From Flavobacterium humidisoli (GTDB lineage Bacteria; Bacteroidota; Bacteroidia; Flavobacteriales; Flavobacteriaceae), in NCBI RefSeq assembly GCF_023272795.1, contig NZ_CP096829.1, positions 1,426,001 through 1,490,000 of the forward strand: DNA of 64,000 bases, in the 5' to 3' direction. Each line of letters starts with the position of its first letter. Within the stretch, counting starts at the first letter, position 1. This document shows positions 8,998 to 17,929 of this stretch, piece by piece. Under the pieces are notes generated by a model, which was not told the DNA's origin, did not search any database, and was given only the letters and a program-made list of their open reading frames with translations. A program made the translations under genes and the position numbers.

Positions 8998-11900
8998 TTA
9001 TTCCTTAATAAATTTCATTGCTTTTTCTTTTCCGTCAGATTTTACATTTAAAATGTACATTCCTTTTGAAAGATTAGCCAAATCAATTTCATCATGTGTG
9101 TTATGTACTTTTTTAGATAAAACAGACTGTCCTGAAACAGAGAAGATTTGAACATCTTCAATAACCGATTTGTTTGTAACAGTCAAAATATGTTTTACAG
9201 GATTTGGGTAAAATTGGAAATTAGCAAATTCAAAATCAGGAGTAGAAAGCGAGCCGTTTAATTTTGCAGTTACTGCAAGACGTTGTTTACTTTCGATTCC
9301 GTTTATAGTTTGCGAAGCATAATACGTTACACCATCAACCAAAACAGTAGATAACGGTAGAGGAGTTTCTGCAGTAGATTTGCTTGTTTTTCCCGTTGTT
9401 GAACTTCCAGGAGTGCTGTACCATTTTATGTTTTGACCGTTGATAACAAGATCTCCTAAAGTTTGTCCTTGTTTGAATTCTGCATTTATAGAAGTTTTCC
9501 CATCAATTACTGGAGCTGATGGATCAACAACGAAGTCTAACATCAAAAAACAACCAATCGTATCTTGAACAATAGCAATGTAGGTTCCAGGAGTTAAATC
9601 GGAGAAGACATTTTGATTTGAAAAAAGATTTAAATTTGGAGAAATAGCATATTTTAATTCAGCATTCCCGCCAATAGCATTGATAGTTGCAGTTTGATTT
9701 TCTACTGTAACATTAGCACTCATTAAGGTGGGAGCAGTTAAATTTATAGCCACATTTTCGGTACAATTATTATTATCTTTTGCTGTTACGACATATAAGC
9801 CAGGAACGAGGTCTTGAAAAATATTGGCTTCACTAAAAGAACCTCCATTAATAGAATAAGTTATTGGAGACTGCCCGCCTATAACATTAGCCATGATTAT
9901 TCCATTATCTCTACATGTTACATTGGAAATAACCATTCCTGTAAGAACAAAAGGGGCTGAAGTCGCTACTGTAGCATTAAATGAAAAAACAGTATTATTA
10001 GCATCACGAACAAGAATAGGATAGTTTCCAGGTTGGAGAACAATATAAGTATTTGAAGCAGAATAATTAATACCATTATCGAATGAATATTGGTAAGGTC
10101 CAGTTCCTCCAGAAGCAGTAACAGTTATTACTCCCATTGGATTAGAACAGTTTGGCTGTGCCACATCGGCTGTAGCTGTTAGCATAGATAAAGGTGCTTC
10201 AACTATTATTCTTAGAGTTTGTGAAAGACAACCTTTAGCATCTTTAGTACTTATATCATACGGTCCAGGAGCAAGATTGTTAATAGTAAAAACGTTAGAA
10301 GCTAATAGTATAAAATTTCCAATAGGGCTATTTGCTGCTACAATCGAATAGCTGTAAGGAGCTATTCCTCCAGTTACATTCATCGTTACCATTCCGTCGT
10401 TGCTATTTGGGCTTGTTGCATTAACAGAAGATATTAATGTAGCGGAAGGAGGTGTAGAAGGTACAATTGTTACTACTTGAGAAACAATGCAACCAGAAGA
10501 ATCTTTTACAAATAGAGTATAATATCCGGCAGATAACTCGGTTCTATTAATATTAGAATAAGAACTCCCTTGGTTAAACGAATAGCTGTAAGGTTGTTGG
10601 CCTCCGCTTGCATTAATAGTAACAAGACTATTGCCTCCGCAAATTTCTGCTTCGTTAACAGTTACAGAAGCAGTTAATGAAACAGGTGATTCTATAGTTA
10701 GCTCAGAGGTTTCTACACAACCCTTACCATCTTTAACATTGATGATGTGTGTTCCGGGAGCGGCACCAAAAAAAGTATCACTTTGTTGGTAATCATTGCC
10801 ATTAACAGCATATTGGTAAGGAGCCTCACCACCATTAGCTGTAATTTTTATCATTGAACTATAATTCAGTGAGCAGTTTTCTATTTTAGTAGCGGTTGCC
10901 GAAACTGTTAATGCTGTATAAGGGGTAATAGTAGCATAAATATTAGCTATTGTAGTCGAACTGTCTTTAACATACAAATTATAAGATCCAGGAATTAAAT
11001 TTGGAAATATGTTCGAAACTTGATAATTTATACCATCTATGGAATAAGAATAAGAGCCATATCCCCCTAAAGCTTTAAGTGTTATTGTACCAGTGGCATT
11101 GTCGCAAGATATATTGGTTACATCTGCTCCAAGTGTCAAAGGAGGTGATAATGGTTCATTAACAGTTATTGGCTTTGTAAACATGCAACCTTTAACATCG
11201 ATCACTTCGACAAGATAATTTCCAGCGGTTAAATTTTTAAAAGTATTTGAACTTTGCCAATCTGTAATTACTCCAGTAAGATTATTTAAACGATAATAAT
11301 AATTTGTTGTTCCTCCAGAAGCTGTTACTGTTATTTCTCCATCATTACCATTAGGAGTTTTGACATCTATAGCCGTTGTAAAGGCGGACAAAATTGGAGG
11401 TTCAACAATATCTACAGGGAAAATATAAAAACATCCTACAGCATCTTTTATCGAGATATCATAATGACCAGCAGCTAAATTTGAAAATATATTTGAAGAT
11501 TGGTAAGTATTGCCATCTTTAGAATAAGAATAATTTGGTATTCCTCCAATAGGAGTAACTTCTATTCTTCCATCTTTTGATCCAAAGCAACTATTGTCTA
11601 ATTTTAAAATCGTACCTGTGAGTGCGTTTATTTGAGGTACAACTAAAGTAGAATCTTTTGTACACCCATAATCATCCTTAATATGGATATTGTACGTTCC
11701 GGGAGCTACATTATTAAAAGAGTTCCCAGATTGATAATTAACTCCATCTAACGAATATTGAAGAGGGCTTCTACCGTATCTAGCACCAATGTAAACTCTT
11801 GAGTTTCCACATTCGGGATATGAAACACCGGCGCTAGCAAATTCAATAGCATGATTTAAAATGATCATAAAAGAATTACCACTCCATCTGTTGTTGTTAA

Positions 11901-12174
11901 TAAATATATTAACATGAATTTGCAGTTGACTTTCGTTGAAAACAAAATTCTTTGGATCCGAAATTGCAAATTCATCATATTGTGCATATGTATTCTTCGT
12001 ATAATATTTAACGGTAAGAGTTTCGCCAGGATCTAGGCTTATATCTTTAGTCAATTCATCATATCGGCTGGTCAAATCAAAAACATTATCACCAGCACAA
12101 TGTATAATGCTGCTAATCTGAGCAAAAATTAAAGTAGGCAATAAAAAAAGAAAAAAAAGTAGAGTTTTTTTCAT
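8998..12174 (-). CDS. Secreted SprB-repeat protein with T9SS type A sorting domain
   Basis: A 1058-residue secreted protein. The ATG at 12174 is chosen because it opens directly on a signal peptide (MKKTLLFFLFLLPTLIFAQ); the longer reading frame would start upstream of the promoter box at 12202-12209. At least ten Ig/PKD-like repeats end in variants of PGTYNIHIKDDYGC (for example AGHYDISIKDAVGC, PGPYDISTKDAKGC), matching the SprB repeat of gliding-motility adhesins. The last about 75 residues (from FQFYPNPVKH, with SVSGQSVLSKK and LSKGMYILNV) are a type A T9SS sorting domain. It should be exported through T9SS and attached to or released from the cell surface. It is much smaller than SprB, so a role in adhesion is inference. 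Confidence 0.92.
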   Translation of the reverse strand: MKKTLLFFLFLLPTLIFAQISSIIHCAGDNVFDLTSRYDELTKDISLDPGETLTVKYYTKNTYAQYDEFAISDPKNFVFNESQLQIHVNIFINNNRWSGNSFMIILNHAIEFASAGVSYPECGNSRVYIGARYGRSPLQYSLDGVNYQSGNSFNNVAPGTYNIHIKDDYGCTKDSTLVVPQINALTGTILKLDNSCFGSKDGRIEVTPIGGIPNYSYSKDGNTYQSSNIFSNLAAGHYDISIKDAVGCFYIFPVDIVEPPILSAFTTAIDVKTPNGNDGEITVTASGGTTNYYYRLNNLTGVITDWQSSNTFKNLTAGNYLVEVIDVKGCMFTKPITVNEPLSPPLTLGADVTNISCDNATGTITLKALGGYGSYSYSIDGINYQVSNIFPNLIPGSYNLYVKDSSTTIANIYATITPYTALTVSATATKIENCSLNYSSMIKITANGGEAPYQYAVNGNDYQQSDTFFGAAPGTHIINVKDGKGCVETSELTIESPVSLTASVTVNEAEICGGNSLVTINASGGQQPYSYSFNQGSSYSNINRTELSAGYYTLFVKDSSGCIVSQVVTIVPSTPPSATLISSVNATSPNSNDGMVTMNVTGGIAPYSYSIVAANSPIGNFILLASNVFTINNLAPGPYDISTKDAKGCLSQTLRIIVEAPLSMLTATADVAQPNCSNPMGVITVTASGGTGPYQYSFDNGINYSASNTYIVLQPGNYPILVRDANNTVFSFNATVATSAPFVLTGMVISNVTCRDNGIIMANVIGGQSPITYSINGGSFSEANIFQDLVPGLYVVTAKDNNNCTENVAINLTAPTLMSANVTVENQTATINAIGGNAELKYAISPNLNLFSNQNVFSDLTPGTYIAIVQDTIGCFLMLDFVVDPSAPVIDGKTSINAEFKQGQTLGDLVINGQNIKWYSTPGSSTTGKTSKSTAETPLPLSTVLVDGVTYYASQTINGIESKQRLAVTAKLNGSLSTPDFEFANFQFYPNPVKHILTVTNKSVIEDVQIFSVSGQSVLSKKVHNTHDEIDLANLSKGMYILNVKSDGKEKAMKFIKE

Positions 12175-12177
12175 ACA

Positions 12178-12211
12178 GATATATTTGTTAAAATAGCTCA
12201 ACAAATATATC
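12178..12211 (-). promoter_or_regulatory. Palindromic promoter region of the T9SS adhesin gene
   Basis: GATATATTTGTT (12178-12189) and AACAAATATATC (12200-12211) form a perfect 12-base inverted repeat. Because TATATTTG is in the arm, a -7 box appears on both strands; the minus one (12202-12209) lies 28 bases before the adhesin start. Confidence 0.55.
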
Positions 12212-12227
12212 AAAAAAAGGGATTGTC

Positions 12228-12665
12228 TTATTTTAAATACAAATAATGGTTAAAATAATCAATAATTGCTTTTCCTTGCAATAAAACATCGGCACCAATA
12301 ATACCGTGAACAGGTTTTGCCTTGTACGATTCTAATGCTTCGTTTACATGCGAAAGATCAAAAATGACGATGCTAAAATCTTTACTTTTCCAGCTTCCCA
12401 ATTGCAGTTTATTTTGAGACGAAATCTGTGTTGCCATTCCAGTTCCGCCAGCTCCAGAAGCTTTTGTTTTAGAATTTTTTGCTGCAAGTTCAAAACGTTC
12501 AATAGACTCAAAACCTACACAAGTGTTTGATGCGCCTGTATCTAAAATAAAATTACCAGAATAGCCATTAATTTTAGCTTTAATTAGTAAATGCTGTGTT
12601 TTGGTTATTTTAAACTTTATTTTTTTGTACTTCTCTATTTTGAGAATTTCGTGAAGATTTTCCAT
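12228..12665 (-). CDS. Retropepsin-like aspartic protease family protein
   Basis: A 145-residue single-domain protein with the aspartic protease motif FILDTGASNTCVG (residues about 38-50) and a following GIIGADVLLQGKAIIDY strand that matches the flap/second-loop region of clan AA retropepsin-like proteins. Such proteins act as homodimers, with one Asp from each subunit. No signal peptide or membrane segment is seen, so it is probably cytoplasmic. It lies just upstream of the T9SS adhesin on the same strand but has its own short gap containing a promoter, so a functional link is not implied. Physiological substrate unknown. Confidence 0.82.
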   Translation of the reverse strand: MENLHEILKIEKYKKIKFKITKTQHLLIKAKINGYSGNFILDTGASNTCVGFESIERFELAAKNSKTKASGAGGTGMATQISSQNKLQLGSWKSKDFSIVIFDLSHVNEALESYKAKPVHGIIGADVLLQGKAIIDYFNHYLYLK

Positions 12666-12917
12666 TCCTAGTATTGATTGAAACTCAAAAATAAAGCAAT
12701 TAAACCCAAAAAACTAATGATATGCAAAAGATATAATGGGACAGCTTTTAGAAGTTTTGAAATATACGTTCAGTCATTTTTCATTTGTCTTTTTAATTTT
12801 TTAAAGCTTTTTAATGAAGTCTTTTTGATTATATACAATTGATTCTAATGTGGTTACCTTTTGTTTTTTAAGATTTTTAGGATTCTTTTTTTTAAATTAG
12901 CTATAAAATGCTTTTTT

Positions 12918-13889
12918 ATGGATCTAAACAAAATTCATCCTGATCAAAAATATATCGACGGACTTGCCGCAAATGACTCGGTAGTAATTGAAATGATATA
13001 TAAAAAGTTTGCGCCCAAAGTGGTCCAGTTTATAACCAATAATTCTGGAGATAAAGATCAAGCGCAGGATGTGGTTCACGAAATCATGGTTTTGCTATTT
13101 GATCAGGCGAAAGAGGGAAAATTTCACTTGACATGTCCATTTGATGCCTATTTTTTCTTGCTCTGTAAAAGACGCTGGCTAAACGAACTCAAAAATTCTG
13201 CCCATAAAGATGTAACAATTTATGAAAATGTGGTATCTGCTAATGAATCTGCTCACGAATTGATTGCTCAGACCGAAAAATTTGAAGAAGAACAAAAGCG
13301 TTATGGAAACGAAAATAAACTGGAAACAGAGGAGGATAGAATTGCTTTTGAAGAAAACCTGACTAAAATTTCAGATAAATATTTCAATAAAAAGAAACAT
13401 AAAACGGCGTCGCTTAAGCCTTGGTACTTTGCCGTGGCGATTTCTATAATTGTTATGTTCGGATTATTTTTCTTTGATTATAAACATTATCCTAATTTTG
13501 AAGATTATGACCATCCAGAAAGTGCTTATTTTACAGAAAGAGGAGTTTCTGAAGCAGTTTTAAAACAAGCAGAAAATAATTTCAACGGAAAAAGATATGA
13601 AACGGCGATTCCGATTTTTGAAATGATTTTGAAGGAAAACAATTCAGACGAAATAAAATATTTTTATGCGGTTTCATTATTGCAGGTAAGCAAATACGTA
13701 AAAGCAGAAACCATTTTTAAAGAATTGGAAGCTGGAAATTCTATTTACAAAGAAAAAGCAAAGTGGAATCTGGCTTTGTCTAAACTAAAACAAGGTAAAT
13801 ATGACGAATGCAAAGCCATTTTACAGACCATTTCGCAAGACTATGAAGGTTATGATGACGTAGAACAACTGATGGAAGAATTGGAATAA
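12918..13889 (+). CDS. Sigma-70 region 2 fused to a membrane TPR protein
   Basis: A 323-residue protein (ATG at 12918; an upstream ATG at 12861 would add only a Phe-rich tail-like stretch). Residues 1-100 resemble region 2 of ECF sigma factors: NDSVVIEMIYKKFAPKVVQF, GDKDQAQDVVHEIMVLLFDQ and FDAYFFLLCKRRWLNELK. No region 4 helix-turn-helix follows. Instead there is an acidic linker, a membrane helix (WYFAVAISIIVMFGLFFF, about residues 170-188) and TPR-like repeats to the end. In relatives these parts normally belong to two neighbouring genes, an ECF sigma factor and a TPR membrane protein, so this looks like an in-frame deletion fusion. It probably no longer works as a promoter-specific sigma factor. 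Confidence 0.75.
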   Translation: MDLNKIHPDQKYIDGLAANDSVVIEMIYKKFAPKVVQFITNNSGDKDQAQDVVHEIMVLLFDQAKEGKFHLTCPFDAYFFLLCKRRWLNELKNSAHKDVTIYENVVSANESAHELIAQTEKFEEEQKRYGNENKLETEEDRIAFEENLTKISDKYFNKKKHKTASLKPWYFAVAISIIVMFGLFFFDYKHYPNFEDYDHPESAYFTERGVSEAVLKQAENNFNGKRYETAIPIFEMILKENNSDEIKYFYAVSLLQVSKYVKAETIFKELEAGNSIYKEKAKWNLALSKLKQGKYDECKAILQTISQDYEGYDDVEQLMEELE

Positions 13890-13933
13890 AAATTAATTAT
13901 TAAGAAAAATTTTATCTCTTTACGGGAAACCTC

Positions 13934-13975
13934 AATCGAATTTGGAATTTTAGTTCTAAATTCGATTTTCTTTTT
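13934..13975 (+). terminator. Terminator after the sigma-TPR gene
   Basis: AATCGAATTT (13934-13943) pairs with AAATTCGATT (13958-13967), followed by TTCTTTTT. Confidence 0.7.
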
Positions 13976-14019
13976 AAAGAATTAGTCCAAAATCTATTTA
14001 ACCAAACCATTAAACCAAA

Positions 14020-15666
14020 ATGAAAAAAGTTATCCTATTATTTCTGTTTGTTTGTTCTCAAACTATTTTTAGTTTCAATAAAATTACTGAGACTGAAAAA
14101 TTGGCTGCGACTTGCAAAATTTGGGGTTTCTTAAAATATTATCATCCAAAAGTGGCTAATGGAGAATTGAATTGGGATAATCAGCTTTTGGAGAAATTGC
14201 CATTAATAGAAAAAGCACAAACTAAAGAAGAGTTCTCCTTAATCTTAGAAAATTGGATCGATGATCTTGGACCAGTAAAAGAAATCGCACCGATTGCTAT
14301 ACCAAAAGAGGTTAAGTTTTTTGATAAAAATTTCGATTTAAGCTGGTTTAATGATAAACTATTTTCTAAAAAGCTTTCAAAAAAAATAAAATTTATCGAA
14401 GAAAACAGATTTCAAAGTAATGAAGAATTTGGGCCAAGTTTTGACGGTTTTAAAAACTTAAAAAACTATTTTAATCTGGATTACACGAATAAAAATTCAA
14501 AACTTTTAATGTTTTATGCGTATTGGAATGTGGTAGAATATTTTTTTCCATACAAATACATAATGGATCAGAAATGGGATAAAACTTTAAATGAGTTATT
14601 GCCCTCTATTGTTGAGTCCAAAACACCAGAAGATTTTTATAAAATATTGAGAAAAGCAGCTGCAAAACTCAATGATACTCATGTCCAGTTTCATATTTAC
14701 CCTTCTTCTACAACAGCGAAAAATAGGTTTTATTTTCCTGCTACAGGTAAAGTAATAGATGAAAAATTAGTAATTACCGAGATTTTAGGAGATAGTCTTG
14801 CAGAAGTCGACAATATTAAAATTGGAACTGTAATTACTAAAATAAATGGCAAGAGCATTAAAGAAATTATGGAAGAGAAAAGAGATATTGTTTCTGCTTC
14901 AAACGAGGTTGCTTTTCTAGATAAAGTTCTACCCACAATTTTAGTAAGCGAATCTGAAAAGGTAAACGTAGAATTCCTGAAAGATGGAAAATACGAAACA
15001 AAGTCAATGACTTGGTTTAACTATCACGATTCGCATCGAAATGAGTATAAAAAAGGAGCACAGATAAAGAAAGATAAATTTAAACTTTTGGACAATAATA
15101 TTGGTTACGTAAACATGGGAGTTATTAAACCCAAAAATGTTCCTAATATGATCGATGCTCTCAAATCGACAAAAGCTATAGTTTTTGATATGAGAAATTA
15201 TCCAAATGGAACTTTTGGAGAAATTGCTAATTTTTTGAATTCTGAAGAAAAAGAATTTTGCCTTTATACCCATCCATATCCAAATTATCCAGGAAAGTAT
15301 ACTTGGGAAGAAGGAAGAAAAGCGGGATTTGAAAATAAAGACCATTACAAGGGAAAAGTCGTTGTACTGCTTAATGAAGATTCTATAAGCCAATCAGAAT
15401 GGACGGCGATGTGTTTTCAAACAGCTGGAAATACCACAATTATTGGAAGTCAGACTGCTGGAGCAGACGGTAATGTTTTTGAATTTGATTTTAGTGGCTA
15501 TCATACTAACTTCTCTGGAATTGGCGTTTACTATCCAGACGGAAGAGAAACACAACGTGTAGGAATTGTACCCGATATTGAAATAAAACCAACAATAAAA
15601 GGAATTCAACAAGGCAAAGACGAGGTTTTGGAACGGGCTTTGCTATATATTGAAACAGGTAAATAA
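14020..15666 (+). CDS. S41 family peptidase
   Basis: A 548-residue exported protease of the C-terminal-processing (S41/Tsp) family. A signal peptide (KKVILLFLFVCSQTIFSF) is followed by an N-terminal helical region with the phrase KIWGFLKYYHP, a PDZ-like part (AEVDNIKIGTVITKINGKSI, about residues 260-285) and the tail-specific protease domain. NEDSISQSEWTAM near residue 456 supplies the nucleophile Ser three residues before Glu, and GSQTAGADGNV follows. The lysine of the usual Ser-Lys dyad is not obvious. A broken relative lies at 48535-49097. Substrate unknown. Confidence 0.88.
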   Translation: MKKVILLFLFVCSQTIFSFNKITETEKLAATCKIWGFLKYYHPKVANGELNWDNQLLEKLPLIEKAQTKEEFSLILENWIDDLGPVKEIAPIAIPKEVKFFDKNFDLSWFNDKLFSKKLSKKIKFIEENRFQSNEEFGPSFDGFKNLKNYFNLDYTNKNSKLLMFYAYWNVVEYFFPYKYIMDQKWDKTLNELLPSIVESKTPEDFYKILRKAAAKLNDTHVQFHIYPSSTTAKNRFYFPATGKVIDEKLVITEILGDSLAEVDNIKIGTVITKINGKSIKEIMEEKRDIVSASNEVAFLDKVLPTILVSESEKVNVEFLKDGKYETKSMTWFNYHDSHRNEYKKGAQIKKDKFKLLDNNIGYVNMGVIKPKNVPNMIDALKSTKAIVFDMRNYPNGTFGEIANFLNSEEKEFCLYTHPYPNYPGKYTWEEGRKAGFENKDHYKGKVVVLLNEDSISQSEWTAMCFQTAGNTTIIGSQTAGADGNVFEFDFSGYHTNFSGIGVYYPDGRETQRVGIVPDIEIKPTIKGIQQGKDEVLERALLYIETGK

Positions 15667-15674
15667 AACCTCAT

Positions 15675-15778
15675 TTGTCATATTGAAGAACGAGGGGTCA
15701 CACTAGCTGATCGAGAGAAAAAATGGGGGTTTTCTTTTCGACGCTTCTTGTGAGGCCCTTTGTTCTTCAGAATAACAA
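15675..15778. repeat. Imperfect long inverted repeat, dispersed family
   Basis: A left arm beginning TTGTCATATTGAAGAACGAG (from 15675) is imperfectly complementary to a right arm ending CTTTGTTCTTCAGAATAACAA at 15778. It appears to be a degraded member of the same intergenic palindrome family as 18995-19100. Confidence 0.55.
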
Positions 15779-15800
15779 AAATTAGGTGATTATTATTCTG

Positions 15801-15845
15801 GCCTTTGTCAAAGTTCTAAGCTTCGACAAAGGCTTTTTATTTTTC
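15801..15845 (+). terminator. Terminator-like hairpin
   Basis: GCCTTTGTC (15801-15809) pairs with GACAAAGGC (15825-15833), followed by TTTTTATTTTT. A close relative of this hairpin (TCTTTGTCAAAG...CTTTGACAAAGA) follows the S41 pseudogene at 49111-49146. Confidence 0.75.
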
Positions 15846-15949
15846 AGGCATTTATAAAAAAAGGAAAAATCTGTTTTATCCGTGTCCTATTTACGAAATT
15901 GCTATTCTTTTAATATTGTCGTAATTTTGGCACTTTAAAAATTATAGTC

Positions 15950-16729
15950 TTGAATTCAACACCAATTATTACCGATACCCACACGCATTTATATTCTGAA
16001 GAATTCGATCAGGATCGTGACGCCATGATTCAGCGCGCAATTGATGCTGGAATTACTCGTTTTTTTATTCCCGCAATTGACGCTGCTGCTACGCAATCTA
16101 TGTACGATTTGGAGAAAAACTATCCCGAAAATGTATTTCTAATGATGGGTTTGCATCCCACTTACGTGAAAGATAATTATCTCGAAGAATTAGCACATGT
16201 TGAAACAGAATTATCTAAAAGAAAATTCTATGCTGTCGGCGAAATCGGGATCGATTTGTATTGGGATAAAACACATTTAAAAGAACAACAAATCGCTTTT
16301 AAAAGACAAATTCAGTTAGCAAAACAATATAAATTACCCATTGTAATTCATTGCAGAGAAGCTTTTGATGAAATCTTTGAAGTACTAGAAGAAGAAAAAT
16401 CTGAAGATTTATTTGGGATTTTTCATTGTTTTTCCGGAACTTTAGAACAAGCAGAACGTGCAATTTCCTACAAAATGAAATTAGGAATTGGGGGTGTTGT
16501 TACTTTTAAGAACGGAAAAATCGATCAGTTTTTAAATCAAATCGATTTAAAACACATCGTTTTGGAAACAGATTCGCCGTATTTAGCGCCGATTCCTTAC
16601 AGAGGAAAAAGAAACGAAAGCAGTTATTTGGTCAACGTTATCACTAAATTAAGCGATATATACGGTGTTTCTACAGAAGAAATTGGCGCAATTACAACCC
16701 AGAATTCGAAAGACGTTTTTGGGATTTAA
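15950..16729 (+). CDS. TatD family metal-dependent hydrolase
   Basis: A 259-residue TatD-type DNase/amidohydrolase. Metal-binding motifs are present in order: DTHTHLY (residues 9-15), VGEIGIDLYWD (Glu about 99), VIHCREAFDE, FHCFSGT and LETDSPYLAP. The start must be the TTG at 15950, since the first ATG lies after the essential HxH motif. It precedes the acyltransferase and asparaginase genes on the same strand with a short gap, and may be co-transcribed with them. Family members act as 3'-5' exonucleases or tRNA/DNA repair nucleases. Confidence 0.93.
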   Translation: MNSTPIITDTHTHLYSEEFDQDRDAMIQRAIDAGITRFFIPAIDAAATQSMYDLEKNYPENVFLMMGLHPTYVKDNYLEELAHVETELSKRKFYAVGEIGIDLYWDKTHLKEQQIAFKRQIQLAKQYKLPIVIHCREAFDEIFEVLEEEKSEDLFGIFHCFSGTLEQAERAISYKMKLGIGGVVTFKNGKIDQFLNQIDLKHIVLETDSPYLAPIPYRGKRNESSYLVNVITKLSDIYGVSTEEIGAITTQNSKDVFGI

Positions 16730-16792
16730 CTTGTACCTTACAAAACTTTAATTTTTTTTTTGTTCTTTTGCCCACTTAAACCCAAATAAATA

Positions 16793-17929
16793 ATGCAGAG
16801 ATTTGATGCCATTCGACCGTTTTATGATTCCGAAATAAATGAAGCACTTCATGGTGTAGTAAATCATCCTATGATGAAAACCATGATGAACTTTACTTTT
16901 CCGGACGTAGAAGATGAGGTCTGGAAGGAACAATTAAAGAAAACACATTCTATTCGTGATTTTCAATGCAACTTTATTTACAATACAATTCAGAAAGTTT
17001 TAGAAAAAAGCTCTGAAGGTCTTACCACGTCAGGTTTTGAAAAACTAGAACCCAATACTTCTTATCTATTTATCTCGAATCATAGAGATATTCTTTTGGA
17101 TACCACACTATTGAATGTTTGTTTATTCGAACATGGTCTGGTGATGACGGCTTCGGCAATTGGAGATAATTTAGTAAAGAAAGCTTTCTTGGCAACTTTA
17201 GCAAAATTAAATAGAAACTTTTTGGTTTTAAGAGGATTAACGCCTCGTGAAATGCTGCAAAGTTCAAAGTTGTTGTCTGAATATATGGGACAGTTACTGC
17301 TTCGCGAAAATCGTTCGGTTTGGATTGCCCAAAGAGAAGGAAGAACAAAAGACGGAAATGACGAAACCAATCCAGGAGTTTTAAAAATGATTGGAATGGG
17401 TTCTGACGAAGAAAATCTTATGGATTATTTTAAGAAATTAAAAATTGTTCCAGTTTCTATTTCGTATGAATACGATCCGACCGATGTTTTGAAAATGCCA
17501 CAATTAATGGCAGAAGCAAATAACGAAGTTTACGTAAAAGACAAAAATGAAGATTTCATGACCATTTTGAGTGGTATCATGGGAACAAAGAAAAGAATAC
17601 ATATTTCTGTTGGTGATGTTCTAGATACAGAAATCGATCAGATTGTGGCTGAGAATGATAATGCAAACAAGCAAGTTCAAGCTTTGGCTCAAACTATTGA
17701 TGATGTTATTTTGAAAAACTACCAATTATGGCCAACTAACTTTATTGCTTACGATATTTTAAACGAAACAGACAAATTTGCTCACAAATACAAGGAGAGC
17801 GAAAAACAGCTTTTTGAGCGTCGTTTAGAAATGAGAATCGGAAGCGATAATCCTGTGACGAGACAAGGCTTTTTAGCAATGTATGCCAATCCTGTTGTCA
17901 ACAAATTAAAATACCAAGATGTCATCTAA
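16793..17929 (+). CDS. Phospholipid/glycerol acyltransferase family protein
   Basis: A 378-residue protein with the glycerolipid acyltransferase HX4D motif in FISNHRDILLDT (residues about 94-105), a following VLRGLTPREML region and IAQREGRTKDGND, which resembles the third acyltransferase block. It lies 63 bases downstream of tatD and overlaps the asparaginase gene by 11 bases, implying translational coupling. It would transfer an acyl chain in phospholipid or membrane lipid synthesis. The C-terminal 150 residues are specific to this Bacteroidota group and of unknown role. No membrane helix is evident. Confidence 0.85.
   Translation: MQRFDAIRPFYDSEINEALHGVVNHPMMKTMMNFTFPDVEDEVWKEQLKKTHSIRDFQCNFIYNTIQKVLEKSSEGLTTSGFEKLEPNTSYLFISNHRDILLDTTLLNVCLFEHGLVMTASAIGDNLVKKAFLATLAKLNRNFLVLRGLTPREMLQSSKLLSEYMGQLLLRENRSVWIAQREGRTKDGNDETNPGVLKMIGMGSDEENLMDYFKKLKIVPVSISYEYDPTDVLKMPQLMAEANNEVYVKDKNEDFMTILSGIMGTKKRIHISVGDVLDTEIDQIVAENDNANKQVQALAQTIDDVILKNYQLWPTNFIAYDILNETDKFAHKYKESEKQLFERRLEMRIGSDNPVTRQGFLAMYANPVVNKLKYQDVI

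Noticed and set aside
12175..12213. Upstream start for the T9SS protein
   Set aside because: The longer frame starts before the promoter box and would bury the signal peptide behind 13 residues.
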